Shown: piece after piece, positions 55,827 through 64,000 of the stretch
How positions within the stretch are numbered: the stretch's first letter is position 1
Layout of the letters: each line of letters starts with the position of its first letter
Assembly: GCF_015265475.1 (NCBI RefSeq)
Contig: NZ_CP054493.1
Span: forward strand, 1-64,000
DNA: 64,000 bases
From: Candidatus Sulfurimonas marisnigri
GTDB taxonomy: Bacteria; Campylobacterota; Campylobacteria; Campylobacterales; Sulfurimonadaceae
Reading direction: 5' to 3'
The notes under the pieces: generated by a model
The model's input: the letters and a program-made list of their open reading frames with translations, nothing else
What the model was told of the DNA's origin: nothing
The model's database searches: none
Position numbers and translations under genes: made by a program

Positions 55827-56645
55827 TTATGGTTGAGTTTTATCTGTGTGAATATCCATTTGAGGATAAGGGATAGAGATGCCTTTTTCATCGAATGTTA
55901 GTTTTACTTTTTCTAACATGTCAAAATAAACATTCCAATAATCATCTGTTTTAACCCATACACGAAATGTAAAATTTATACTGCTCTCACCCAACTCGCT
56001 TACAGCAACAAGTGGTGCAGGCTCTTTTAAAGATCTCTCGTCTGCATTTATAATCTCCATTAGAGTCTCTTTTGCAAGTTTTAAATCATCACCGTAGCCG
56101 ATTCCAAAAACGTGATCAACCCGACGTTGTTCTCTTTGTGAGAAGTTTGTAATATTTCCACTAATAATAGATGAGTTAGGAACTATTACAATACTTTTAT
56201 CTATTGGCTCGATGATTGTTGAAAATAGGTTTATATCCTTTACTGTACCAATTGCTCCGCCGGCTTGTATTGTATCTCCAACTTTAAATGGACGGAATAT
56301 TATAATTAATACAGCAGCTCCTATATTTGAGAGTGAGTCTTTTAGAGCTAAGCCTACAGCTAGACCGGCTGCACCAAATATAGCAAGGAAAGATGTTGTA
56401 TTAATGCCTACAGCGTTTAGGGATGAAAAAATTACAATAAGCAATAAAATGAAATATATAACAGACTCTAAAAACTCTACAAGTGTTTTATCTATTTTTG
56501 CGTTTATCATAAGGTGTTTTAGTAGAGCAGTTAACTTTTTAATTATAATCTTACCTATGAAAAAGATAAGTAGTGCTGCTACTATTTTCAGCGAGTATTC
56601 GCTTACATATTGTGTAATTATATCTGTGTATTTAGAAAAATCCAT
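55827..56645 (-). CDS. mscS: small-conductance mechanosensitive channel MscS
   Basis: 272 residues: three membrane helices (about 17-37, 63-85, 89-110) with the pore helix FLAIFGAAGLAVGLALKDSLSNIGAAVLIIIFRPF rich in Gly/Ala, then the MscS beta domain (GDTIQAGGAIGTVKDINLFSTII, VPNSSIISGNITNFSQ) and C-terminal alpha/beta cap. Opens under membrane tension. Lies between two DUF481 genes on the same strand. Confidence 0.93.
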   Translation of the reverse strand: MDFSKYTDIITQYVSEYSLKIVAALLIFFIGKIIIKKLTALLKHLMINAKIDKTLVEFLESVIYFILLLIVIFSSLNAVGINTTSFLAIFGAAGLAVGLALKDSLSNIGAAVLIIIFRPFKVGDTIQAGGAIGTVKDINLFSTIIEPIDKSIVIVPNSSIISGNITNFSQREQRRVDHVFGIGYGDDLKLAKETLMEIINADERSLKEPAPLVAVSELGESSINFTFRVWVKTDDYWNVYFDMLEKVKLTFDEKGISIPYPQMDIHTDKTQP

Positions 56646-56719
56646 CTGAGTTTTCTCCTTTTTATTTCAATAAGAATATCAAGTGATTATATAAAATTAA
56701 ATTAATTTTTTTTATATAG

Positions 56720-57475
56720 TTAAAAATTTAATACGAAAGAGGTTGTTTGAGTAAAATCAGACTTCTTTACGCTTACAGGAGGGTTAGTATCTACATCCCA
56801 TATTACATTGAATTTTAAAAATAGCTCTTTATATATATTTACTTTTAACTCAAGTTTGTTAGTTTGTATATAGTCGCTAAAGTCATTGACTTTAGGTTGA
56901 TAGTATATTGAACATGAAAAGGTTGAGTTAGTAGAAAAGTCAACACTGTAAGCAAGGTATGAATTTAATCTTGTATTGTTTTCTGATGGATCAATTAGTG
57001 GGTTGGTATATTTTATATCTTCGTTGAAGAGACCAAGCCCAAAAAAACCTTTACCGTTTTGAATGCTATTAAATACTCTGTATCTTAGTCCCGCACCACC
57101 TAGAACCCTGCTGTTTATTCGCCTGAAATCATCATTTTCAAATTGAGCAAATAGCTCATATCTTAAATTTTCATCGGTTGTTAATGAGTGTATATATCTA
57201 ATATGGGTAAAAGCTTTGTTTGTGTCTTTAACATCATTTGATTTTCCGTACTCTCCAGACACCTCTGCCCACACTACACAGCTAGTGTTGTTGTCATAAG
57301 AGAGCCTTGCAGAGGCTTTATAGTTGTCCTTTTCTGTATTACCACGTTTTGTTTCAAGACCTATCTCAACATTTGTGGAAAAACCAGATTTGTTACCTAT
57401 TTCAACAGGAGCAATTGAGACTATTGCAAATAGATATTGTGTTGTAATAATAGTAATTAATAAGAGTAGTTTCAT
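56720..57475 (-). CDS. DUF481 outer-membrane protein
   Basis: 251 residues: signal peptide (1 to about 16), then DUF481 barrel (VEIGLETKRGNTEKDNYKASARLSYDN, alternate aromatic strands) ending TTSFVLNF, a typical barrel C-terminus with final Phe. A second copy type of the 54946 protein without the coiled coil. Sits upstream of mscS by 74 bases on the same strand. Confidence 0.82.
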   Translation of the reverse strand: MKLLLLITIITTQYLFAIVSIAPVEIGNKSGFSTNVEIGLETKRGNTEKDNYKASARLSYDNNTSCVVWAEVSGEYGKSNDVKDTNKAFTHIRYIHSLTTDENLRYELFAQFENDDFRRINSRVLGGAGLRYRVFNSIQNGKGFFGLGLFNEDIKYTNPLIDPSENNTRLNSYLAYSVDFSTNSTFSCSIYYQPKVNDFSDYIQTNKLELKVNIYKELFLKFNVIWDVDTNPPVSVKKSDFTQTTSFVLNF

Positions 57476-57524
57476 TGTTTTAGCGCCTATTTAAATATTT
57501 TTTGGAATTATACAATAAGGTTAT

Positions 57525-57851
57525 TTAGATGTAACTTGCTTTTATCTTTTCTACATATAGAACAATAGTGTTATACTCTTTTGTATATTCAGAGTCGAGG
57601 GTATGCAATAGAGGTTTATACTTCAAGTAATTTTTCCAAACCTTTTCACTTGAAGCTTTTCTACCTTTTTTTATAAGCTCAAAACAAACTGCAGCATTTA
57701 TAAAACCTTTTAAAAGTTTTACTTCGTCGCTCCCTTCAAATCTTCGGGGAAACCATATTTCTTCTAAGCTTTCATGGGCATCGTAAAATTTATTTTCATC
57801 AAGTTGGTGTATAAATTTTTCTAAAAGTTCTTTATGTTTTATAGTTGTCAT
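57525..57851 (-). CDS. DUF309 protein
   Basis: 108 residues. DUF309 signatures: FYDAHESLEEIWFP and KLLKGFINAAVCFELIKKG. Helical, cytoplasmic. Function unknown. It begins 5 bases after the rhodanese-like gene. Confidence 0.85.
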   Translation of the reverse strand: MTTIKHKELLEKFIHQLDENKFYDAHESLEEIWFPRRFEGSDEVKLLKGFINAAVCFELIKKGRKASSEKVWKNYLKYKPLLHTLDSEYTKEYNTIVLYVEKIKASYI

Positions 57852-57856
57852 ATTAT

Positions 57857-58174
57857 CTACTCATTGTCTGGTAAAACCATCATATTTTTTCGCCAGTAAC
57901 CTCTACCGCCTTTTAGCGATATACAGTGGTGCAGAGGAAACTTCTCCTTATACTCTTGAAGTCTATTTAGTGTAGCTTTACCGCTATCACAGTAAAATAC
58001 AAAGACAGTTCCCTCAGCCTCTTGACTTAATAAAAATGGATTGTATACAAAGGTGTCAGCTTTTTCAATAGGAGAGAGGATAGTGTCAACAAGGATAACC
58101 TTAACCCCATCAGCTTCAAGCCTTTCTTTGTTTTGTAAAAACTCTTTTTGAGTCCATTCATTCGGATATTTCAT
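57857..58174 (-). CDS. rhodanese-like protein
   Basis: 105 residues. Rhodanese pattern: VILVDTILSPIEKADTFVYNPFLL, then the active-site loop FYCDSGKATLNRLQ with the expected Cys, and the C-terminal ISLKGGRGYWRKN. Likely carries persulfide sulfur; role unknown. In a two-gene unit with the DUF309 gene. Confidence 0.75.
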   Translation of the reverse strand: MKYPNEWTQKEFLQNKERLEADGVKVILVDTILSPIEKADTFVYNPFLLSQEAEGTVFVFYCDSGKATLNRLQEYKEKFPLHHCISLKGGRGYWRKNMMVLPDNE

Positions 58175-58285
58175 AATGTAAATTATATATGAAAATATTT
58201 AGTTTTGTATTAAAAGATATCCTTTGTTGTAATATCTCAAAAATATCATAATTTAATTCTCTTGAATTGCTCTTTTTGAAATAGA

Positions 58286-59614
58286 TTAAATCGGAAAATT
58301 TATACTAAACTTAGCACCCTTGCAGTCAACATCTTCATACTTATACTCTTCGTTTGAAACAGATATCTCCCCATTTAGATGATTATTAATTATAGACTCT
58401 GTCATATGTAAACCTATCCCTGTCCCGTGTGACTTAGCTTTAGTTGTAAAATATGAGTCAAACACTTTATCTATTATATTATCCTTAATTCCACCACCGT
58501 TATCTTTTATCTCTATGAAAGCTCTGTTGTTCTCTTTGTAAATATCTATAAAAATTAGTTTTCTAGTTCCTTGTAGCCGTGAAACTAGTACATCTTTCGC
58601 ATTTTTTAAAATATTGAGTATGGCTTGAGTTAGTTCATTCTCTAAAGCGGTTATCTCTATCTCTTCTATATTCTCTATTAGTTCTATATTGTGTGTTTTA
58701 AATAAATCCTTTAGGAGAGACATTGTCTTGTCTACACTGCTTCTTAGTGTAAAAGTAGACTTATTTTTATTTGGAATAAAAAAGTTTCTAAAATCATCTA
58801 TTGTATGAGATAGATATTGCGTTTGTTCGTTGATATTCTCAGCATATACTCTTAATTCATCACTCTTAACATTTTCCATGTCGATATCTACTATTATATT
58901 ATTTGCCCACATGGATATAATTGATATAGGTTGTCTCCACTGGTGTGTAATGTTTCCTATCATCTCACCCATTGATGCCATCTTTGATTGTTGGAAAAGC
59001 AAAATATCTTTTTGCTCATTCGCCTCTTGTAACTCTTTTGTGCGCTCTAAAACTTTTTTCTCTAAGGACATATTTAATCGTACTAACTTTCTGTTTCTAT
59101 CAGAAACCTGGTTAAACAAAGTATTTAATGAAAATAGTAGCGCTTCTCTAGCATTATTCCCCTCTGCAATATCCTCTTCAAAAGCTTCTTCTGGAGTTTC
59201 TCCGGCTTCAATTTTTTTAATTTGCCTTGCCATATTTTGATCTTTTCCAAGAATATGATAGGCGAGCCAATGAACCAAAAAATCTAATAACTCATCTGAT
59301 ATGCTAGTACTATCCGTCAATAGACTCTCATGCATTCTGGTGATTTCATCCAAAAAATATTCATGATTTTTGATATGACTGTAAATGTGACGTTCATCAA
59401 CATTCATAGTTTTCATTAACTGCTCTTCTTCTTCAAAATGGTAGAGAGTGTAGTCAAACAAATCTTTAAAGACTTTCTCAATGCTTACTGTATTTAACTT
59501 GTCCTCAGAGAGCAAACTTCCATATTCATTAATAATATCTACAAGCTTTTTGTGTTGCTCGTCAACTGTTTCTAAGTCAGTTAAATAGTACTTATCCCAG
59601 TGAAATGACTCCAT
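58286..59614 (-). CDS. hemerythrin-domain histidine kinase
   Basis: 442 residues from ATG 59614, behind AAAAGGGAG; a longer frame to 59707 would translate a dispersed-repeat-like element and is rejected. N-terminal bacteriohemerythrin (about 1-135: HWDKYYLTDLETVDEQHKKL, LYHFEEEEQLM, HIYSHIKNHEYF, HWLAYHILGKD) with the His/Glu/Asp set for a di-iron oxygen site, coiled coil, His224 in ITHQWRQPIS, and ATPase motif GTGIGLHMTE. No membrane helix, so a cytosolic oxygen or NO sensor. No response regulator adjacent. Confidence 0.9.
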   Translation of the reverse strand: MESFHWDKYYLTDLETVDEQHKKLVDIINEYGSLLSEDKLNTVSIEKVFKDLFDYTLYHFEEEEQLMKTMNVDERHIYSHIKNHEYFLDEITRMHESLLTDSTSISDELLDFLVHWLAYHILGKDQNMARQIKKIEAGETPEEAFEEDIAEGNNAREALLFSLNTLFNQVSDRNRKLVRLNMSLEKKVLERTKELQEANEQKDILLFQQSKMASMGEMIGNITHQWRQPISIISMWANNIIVDIDMENVKSDELRVYAENINEQTQYLSHTIDDFRNFFIPNKNKSTFTLRSSVDKTMSLLKDLFKTHNIELIENIEEIEITALENELTQAILNILKNAKDVLVSRLQGTRKLIFIDIYKENNRAFIEIKDNGGGIKDNIIDKVFDSYFTTKAKSHGTGIGLHMTESIINNHLNGEISVSNEEYKYEDVDCKGAKFSINFPI

Positions 59615-59651
59615 AGCAAAACTCCCTTTTGGTAAATAAAACGATAAACTG

Positions 59652-59680
59652 CCCGTCACCCTGAACTTGATTCCGGGTCT
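59652..59680. repeat. palindromic REP-like element
   Basis: ACCCTGAA-CTTGA-TTCCGGGT: 8-bp arms with one mismatch, within CCGTCACCCTGAA... From memory it resembles dispersed CCCTGAA/TTCAGGG palindromes in several bacteria. Markedly GC-richer than the flanks. Only one copy noticed here. Confidence 0.45.
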
Positions 59681-59760
59681 AATTCGATAATTGTTCGGAA
59701 GCTTCAATACTTTATAATAATTATCATCTTATTTTAATATATAATAATACAATAAAATAT

Positions 59761-60525
59761 CTAGTTTTGTTCTAAGTTTTTCTTGGAACTAAATAAAACT
59801 ATAGATGAGCTGAGAAGAGCACCCAAAAAAACTATGGTGTATCCAGTCGGTAAATCAAAATAGTACGAAACTATAATGGCAACAGTGCTAAAAAACCATC
59901 CAAAGTAAAAACTAAAAAGAAGTGGTTTTTTAAGTTCAAGAGACAGAGCAACAAACGCAGGGGCAATTAAAAGGACAAACACGACTAACACGCCGGCTAA
60001 CTGCACTGACGATGTTACTGTTAGAGCCAACAGGGAAAAAAACAGTAATTCTCTAACGAAACCGTTTGTTTTGGGTAATATTTTCCAAATTGCCAATGCG
60101 ATTAAGGCATATATGACACCACTTTTTAAAACATCTATAGGAGCAGTAAAGAGAATATCACTGGCAAGTAAAGACTTGAAGTGCTCCATCCCCTCTGCCG
60201 AGTGTGAGAGAACCATTAATATTCCACTCGCGCCCAATACATATAATAGACCAATAAAAGCCTCTAGTTTTATCTCTCTTTGAGAAGCGATAGCAATTAA
60301 AAAAGCACTCAAAAGTGCAAAGGATAAGGTAAGAATGTAAAAATATTCTTCATGAAAATAGCCCAAACTTATAGCAGAACCAAGTGCTGCAAATTGCGCT
60401 ATTGCCAAGTCTGTAAATATAATACCTCTTTTTAAAATTCCAATTCCAAACCAGGAGTGCATCATTACCAAGATGATAACAAGTGCAATAGGAGTTAGTA
60501 GTATATCTATCATTTTATAGCACAT
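59761..60525 (-). CDS. znuB: zinc/manganese ABC transporter permease
   Basis: 254 residues, about eight membrane helices; ABC-3 permease family (MMHSWFGIGILKRGIIFTDLAIAQFAALGSAI, SVQLAGVLVVFVLLIAPA). Start overlaps the ZnuA end by 16 bases. It needs an ATPase subunit, which is not encoded beside it in the window. Metal (zinc versus manganese) is inferred from the neighbour. Confidence 0.9.
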   Translation of the reverse strand: MCYKMIDILLTPIALVIILVMMHSWFGIGILKRGIIFTDLAIAQFAALGSAISLGYFHEEYFYILTLSFALLSAFLIAIASQREIKLEAFIGLLYVLGASGILMVLSHSAEGMEHFKSLLASDILFTAPIDVLKSGVIYALIALAIWKILPKTNGFVRELLFFSLLALTVTSSVQLAGVLVVFVLLIAPAFVALSLELKKPLLFSFYFGWFFSTVAIIVSYYFDLPTGYTIVFLGALLSSSIVLFSSKKNLEQN

Positions 60526-61385
60526 GTCAGATAATCAAACAGGGATGTTAAATCCTCTATAGTCTCTAGTGCCCCAATATCATGAGGCATTAATATCACT
60601 TTTGTGCCACTCTTTTCACTTATAAAATCAGCAGTTTTTGTTGTATGATAAACATCATGAAAGATAGCATAAGGTTTTTCTTTTTTTATCAGTTCTATTA
60701 TCTTTATGGTGTGTCTAGAAGATGGAGGAATTCCAGGTAATGGCTCGATAGTGCCAATATTTACAAGTCCGTACGCTTTATTGAAATATGCTAGATTATC
60801 GTGAAACTGCACAACTTTTATACCCTTTTTTTCAGCCATTTTTTGACTCCAAAGTTTTATTTTCTGGTTCCACATCTTGTAAAAGTCGTCATAATTCTTC
60901 TCGTAAGCTTCTTTATGTTGTGTGTCTATATCTACTAAAAACTTTTTTATAGTATCTGCCAAGATAAGAGTATTGTTCGGGTCAAGATGAAAGTGCGGAT
61001 TTCCATCAGGATGGATATCGCCATTTTTTCTGTCAACCTCATTTGGTTTATTTATGAGCTCTACATGGTGAGAAAGATTTAAAAAAGTTGGAGTACCCGG
61101 CTGTGTCTTTTGGTTTCCGGCACGATTCAAAAGAGGTGGCAACCAGCCAATCTCTAGCTGCCCTCCATTCATTATAAGAGCATCGGCGTTTCTCACTTTT
61201 GTTATAAGAGAAGGGCGAGGTATGATAAAGTGCGGATCCCAGTTTCCTCTTGAAAGAACAACCGTACTTACGTGCTCCCCGCCAACGATTTTTGTCAAAG
61301 CACCAATAAATGGATAAGTAACAGCTATGTTTAGGTTGGCAAAGAGTGATAGCGGTAAAACAAGTAGCAATAAAAGTTTATTCAT
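60510..61385 (-). CDS. znuA: zinc ABC transporter binding protein
   Basis: 291 residues: signal peptide (1-16), cluster A-1 metal-binding fold with His residues in WDPHFIIPRPSL, HPDGNPHFHLDP, VVQFHDNLAYF and the acidic ligand in FHDVYHTTKTA / MPHDIGA. No long His-rich loop of the E. coli type. Overlaps znuB. Named ZnuA for zinc by pattern; manganese cannot be fully excluded. Confidence 0.88.
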   Translation of the reverse strand: MNKLLLLLVLPLSLFANLNIAVTYPFIGALTKIVGGEHVSTVVLSRGNWDPHFIIPRPSLITKVRNADALIMNGGQLEIGWLPPLLNRAGNQKTQPGTPTFLNLSHHVELINKPNEVDRKNGDIHPDGNPHFHLDPNNTLILADTIKKFLVDIDTQHKEAYEKNYDDFYKMWNQKIKLWSQKMAEKKGIKVVQFHDNLAYFNKAYGLVNIGTIEPLPGIPPSSRHTIKIIELIKKEKPYAIFHDVYHTTKTADFISEKSGTKVILMPHDIGALETIEDLTSLFDYLTCAIK

Positions 61386-61416
61386 AAAATCTTCTTTTCA
61401 TTTAAAATAGTAACGA

Positions 61417-61441
61417 TTTATGACACTTTGAGTGCCATAAA
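61417..61441 (-). terminator. hairpin between porin-like gene and znuA
   Basis: 11-base arms (TTTATGGCACT and AGTGTCATAAA on the minus strand, one G-U pair) with loop CAA, directly after the porin-like stop and 31 bases before znuA. Could be a terminator or, as a near-palindrome, a regulator site for znuA. Confidence 0.45.
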
Positions 61442-61445
61442 TTTA

Positions 61446-62717
61446 TTAGAAAGAGTGAGCCGAGTGGGCACCAATAGCTATATTTGCCTGAAGCATTATT
61501 GTATTAATGCTTTGTTTGTTTCCATCTTCATTATACATTGCATCATTTTTATTGTACTGAAGTCTAAAGCGACTAAACTCACTAGGATGGTATTCTACCA
61601 TGGCAGAGTATTTATGAAAGTTGTTTACTTCATTTATATCTGCACCGTCTTCTTTGATATCGTTTTGATAGATTGTATCATATCTGATACCAAATTTCCA
61701 ATTTCTGTCGTGAGTATAAACTAGCTGGCTGTATAGTCCGCTTTGTCTTTTTTCTATGTTTAAAGTTCCGGTTATGCTTGTAGAATTTACATCGTATTGA
61801 ACACCATCCATCTCTCTGCTTAACCATTCGCTTTGCCACTTGATAGAGCTGTATGAATCAAAAGAGTGCAGAACTACCAAGTCTGCTCCATAAAGCCTAC
61901 TCTCTCCGCTAAATACATTAGGAACATCGTCATCGCTGTGGTTTAATAATGAATCACCTTGTGCATAAGATACTCCGGCAAAAACAGTTGTATAGTCAAA
62001 ATCAAAAGATGTTTTTAAATATCCGACGTATAAAGATGGTGCGGAAGCTCCTTGTATAATTGCTTCACCATCTGCATCTTTGTATGATTCGTTCCCGAAC
62101 ATTTTTTCATTTTCACCTTGAAGCACCTCTAAACCTGCCATAAGATAAAAAGGTGTTGGAGCAGTCCATTGAAGCTGAGCACCGAGCTCATTTATGCCGT
62201 GTGTACCTAAAAATGATTCAAAAACTAGCGGCATATCCCCAAAATCCCAATAGTGATGGTGTTGTGCGTTTTGGTATCCGAAATTTGATAGAAGTTTTCC
62301 GCCTCTGGCTCTGAGCCCATTACCAAGAGCTGTACTCGTAAAGTAGGCTTCTTCTATATCTACGCCGTATTGGCTAAAATGCAAAACAGCGTCTACACTA
62401 AAGAAAGGGTCGGCATTGCTAGAGAGAATCAACTCAACGTAATTTAGGTTGAATCCCTCTTTTGCATTGTAAGTAGAGTCGGTTTTATCCCCGTCTTTGT
62501 GTTCGCCTAAAAGTCCATGGGCAATTCCCGGAAGTCCTAAATGCCCGATTTCATCATTATTTACACTGTTGTCTACGTAAGAGAAATCAACCACGGCTGA
62601 AATATCTGGAATATACTTTGATTGGTTAAAAGTTCTTTTTTCTTCTGGCAGTAAAACTGCTACATCTGCGTACATAAATGTTGCACAAAGTGCACTCAAT
62701 AGTAATATTTTTTTCAT
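61446..62717 (-). CDS. porin-like outer-membrane beta-barrel in zinc locus
   Basis: 423 residues: signal peptide (1-17), then barrel with many alternating aromatic strands and His-rich patches (NAQHHHYWDFG about 149-159; GHLGLPGIAHGLLGEHKDGD), ending HSAHSF with a terminal Phe. Same strand and order as znuA-znuB, so an outer-membrane zinc entry role is plausible (inference). It is not a TonB receptor (no plug/TonB box seen). Confidence 0.75.
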   Translation of the reverse strand: MKKILLLSALCATFMYADVAVLLPEEKRTFNQSKYIPDISAVVDFSYVDNSVNNDEIGHLGLPGIAHGLLGEHKDGDKTDSTYNAKEGFNLNYVELILSSNADPFFSVDAVLHFSQYGVDIEEAYFTSTALGNGLRARGGKLLSNFGYQNAQHHHYWDFGDMPLVFESFLGTHGINELGAQLQWTAPTPFYLMAGLEVLQGENEKMFGNESYKDADGEAIIQGASAPSLYVGYLKTSFDFDYTTVFAGVSYAQGDSLLNHSDDDVPNVFSGESRLYGADLVVLHSFDSYSSIKWQSEWLSREMDGVQYDVNSTSITGTLNIEKRQSGLYSQLVYTHDRNWKFGIRYDTIYQNDIKEDGADINEVNNFHKYSAMVEYHPSEFSRFRLQYNKNDAMYNEDGNKQSINTIMLQANIAIGAHSAHSF

Positions 62718-62773
62718 AATTATCCTAACTAAGATTGTATTTTTGTAAAGTTTTTTATTTTATTTTTGGGTAG

Positions 62774-63040
62774 TTAAGAAGTGAGAGGAGGTGCGCGGCT
62801 TTGGTTATGGTTTGTTCTTACATGTAGAGTTGAAACTAGATTGTTTTGTGAAATCTTTTCAAAGTGGAAAATCTCTGTATATTGAGTTTTACTGATAATA
62901 TCTGCTGAAACTGAATGGTTATCAACTATGCACACTTCACATGTATAACCATCAGCATGCATAATGTGCTCAATCTCGTGTATTACACTAAATGTTGTTG
63001 CAATAACAAAAAGTATTGATAAAATAACTCTAATTTTCAT
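62774..63040 (-). CDS. small Cys/His metal-locus protein, DUF2946-like
   Basis: 88 residues: N-terminal hydrophobic/signal segment (1 to about 20), then HEIEHIMHADGYTCEVC (His, Glu and CxxC suited to metal binding), and a C-terminus with THLHVRTNHNQSRAPP-like His/Arg-Ala-Pro-Pro ending reminiscent of DUF2946 proteins. First gene of the zinc locus, 56 bases before the porin-like gene. Metal chaperone role is inference. Confidence 0.6.
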   Translation of the reverse strand: MKIRVILSILFVIATTFSVIHEIEHIMHADGYTCEVCIVDNHSVSADIISKTQYTEIFHFEKISQNNLVSTLHVRTNHNQSRAPPLTS

Positions 63041-63115
63041 AAGTTTATTATAGTGGGTGGATGTTTAAATGATAATTACATAATTTTTCTAGTTTTATAA
63101 TACTTTGGTTAAATT

Positions 63116-64000
63116 TTACTTTCCAGCTACCAGTAGAGCCTCTTCATAGTGGAATGATATACGTAAAATATGCCAACTTACCCGCTTAAGCCATCGAACA
63201 CCTTCTAGGTAATCTGTGCCCTCTTGTACATCTATCTCTCCTCGTGCTATTTTTGCTACAATCATTCTCCTGTATGGCTTTAGCTGTTTGTAAAGTGCTG
63301 ACTTACTCATTTGTGCCTGTTTACTCATTTTATGCCACTGCTGCGACATCATAGTTTCTATGATTGATTTAATTGCCAATGTTATGATCTCACGCTCTTT
63401 AGTAAAGTGCTTGTTATATCTAAGTGTTTTTGCTCGATTCTCTTCCTCTTCACATCTCTCATGTAGTCTTTGCATATGATCTAGAGTATGTATCATCGCC
63501 ACCAGCCTTTCCCACTGTACCCCAGACTCACTTTCTAGCGAGATTTTATCAATATAGGTATGTGTTTTATCAAGAGCTTTTTGGAGTTGTACTAAATCAG
63601 CTCTTTTACTCTGTGTATCACCCAATATTGCATTTATATGGCTTAAGAGTGCTATTATTTCTGTATAAACAGTGTTTTGGACAGCGGTTAATGCCATGCT
63701 TGGTTGTTCAAGTAGCTGAGTGTCTAAAGTATTTGTGTATAGTGATTTTTTTTCTGGAATAAGTTTAGTCATAAGAGAAGCAAAATTGTTGGTAAATGGT
63801 AAAATAATCATTAGTCCTAATATATTAAAAGTAGTATGAAAAGCAACAAGTGAGATTTCTGCATTTTCGCTGATTGCAGTTGGAAAAAAGTTCCCAATTA
63901 CCATTGTAAAAGGTGTAATTAAAAATACAGCACCAACAGCCGTTAAAATATTATAAATGACATGTGAAAACCCGGTACGGCGAGCCTCTATAGATTGTCC
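63116..64000 (-). CDS. Na+/phosphate cotransporter, NptA-like (partial)
   Basis: The frame continues past the window edge; about 295 C-terminal residues are visible. Membrane segments (FSHVIYNILTAVGAVFLITPF; FHTTFNILGLMIILPFTNNF) of the Na/Pi cotransporter II family, then a PhoU-like helical domain (about the last 190 residues). The last helices are charged (KHFTKEREIITLAIKSIIETMM). An ATG at 63904 is internal, not the start. Transports phosphate or similar anions. Confidence 0.85.
   Translation of the reverse strand, partial: GQSIEARRTGFSHVIYNILTAVGAVFLITPFTMVIGNFFPTAISENAEISLVAFHTTFNILGLMIILPFTNNFASLMTKLIPEKKSLYTNTLDTQLLEQPSMALTAVQNTVYTEIIALLSHINAILGDTQSKRADLVQLQKALDKTHTYIDKISLESESGVQWERLVAMIHTLDHMQRLHERCEEEENRAKTLRYNKHFTKEREIITLAIKSIIETMMSQQWHKMSKQAQMSKSALYKQLKPYRRMIVAKIARGEIDVQEGTDYLEGVRWLKRVSWHILRISFHYEEALLVAGK

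Noticed and set aside
59615-59707. N-terminal extension of the hemerythrin kinase
   Set aside because: It would translate the palindromic element, and a good ribosome site precedes the ATG at 59614.

Overview
The window looks like the origin-proximal segment of a Campylobacterota (Epsilonproteobacteria) chromosome, most like Sulfurimonas. The grounds are: strongly AT-rich DNA; dnaA starting at base 1, followed by dnaN and gyrB; a ThyX-type thymidylate synthase; TATAAT -10 boxes with no clear -35; sigma-54 (GG-N10-GC) promoters before flagellar hook genes; and many c-di-GMP and histidine-kinase proteins. Genus assignment is inference. I saw no rRNA, insertion sequence, prophage or CRISPR array, and only one tRNA gene (Ser, GGA).

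Layout. 1-5010: dnaA, dnaN, gyrB; the dnaA-dnaN gap looks like the replication origin (four TTCAC-core DnaA boxes, DnaA-trio repeats, AT-rich stretch). 5018-13214: degenerate GGDEF/EAL protein, queF, CCA-adding enzyme, typA, a periplasmic MsrB-MsrA fusion, nrdB and a MerR regulator. 13305-15469: a small sulfur-type locus (two YeeE/YedE half-transporters, an AhpD-like protein, a periplasmic DsrE-like protein) with a shared palindromic operator. 15481-22805: degenerate deformylase with membrane tail, a nitrilase-family gene with a broken 5' end, pcm, pldA, thyX, PhnA-like protein, diguanylate cyclase, dgt. 22882-26239 (minus): rpsU, then a tight three-gene set MATE exporter / amidinotransferase-fold enzyme / phosphatidylserine-decarboxylase-like enzyme. 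26342-31906: dnaG, a DEAD-box helicase facing a gene for a degenerate helicase C-domain, a PP-loop enzyme and small proteins. 31952-38128: flagellar hook genes fliK-flgD-flgE and a second flgE, each set behind a sigma-54 promoter. 38235-46902: purT, 2-hydroxyacid dehydrogenase, YqaA-like protein, a large sensor kinase translationally coupled to an SdhA/FrdA-like flavoprotein and its iron-sulfur subunit, yajQ, and an HTH/coiled-coil protein. 46897-59614: DUF1538 transporter-like protein, tRNA-Ser, a LapD/LapG-like pair, radical SAM protein, MFS, MscS between two DUF481 beta-barrels, DUF309, rhodanese-like protein and a hemerythrin-histidine kinase. 59761-63040 (minus): a zinc uptake locus (small Cys/His protein, porin-like barrel, ZnuA, ZnuB) with no ATPase gene. 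63116-end: a Na/Pi cotransporter cut by the window edge.

The points most worth a second look are the origin unwinding architecture, the decarboxylase/amidinotransferase/MATE operon, the SdhA-like protein lacking the flavin-linking His and a substrate-site Glu, the dead-looking deformylase and helicase paralogues, and the MerR/YeeE locus with its operator. Gaps between genes are short throughout; none exceeds about 300 bases.
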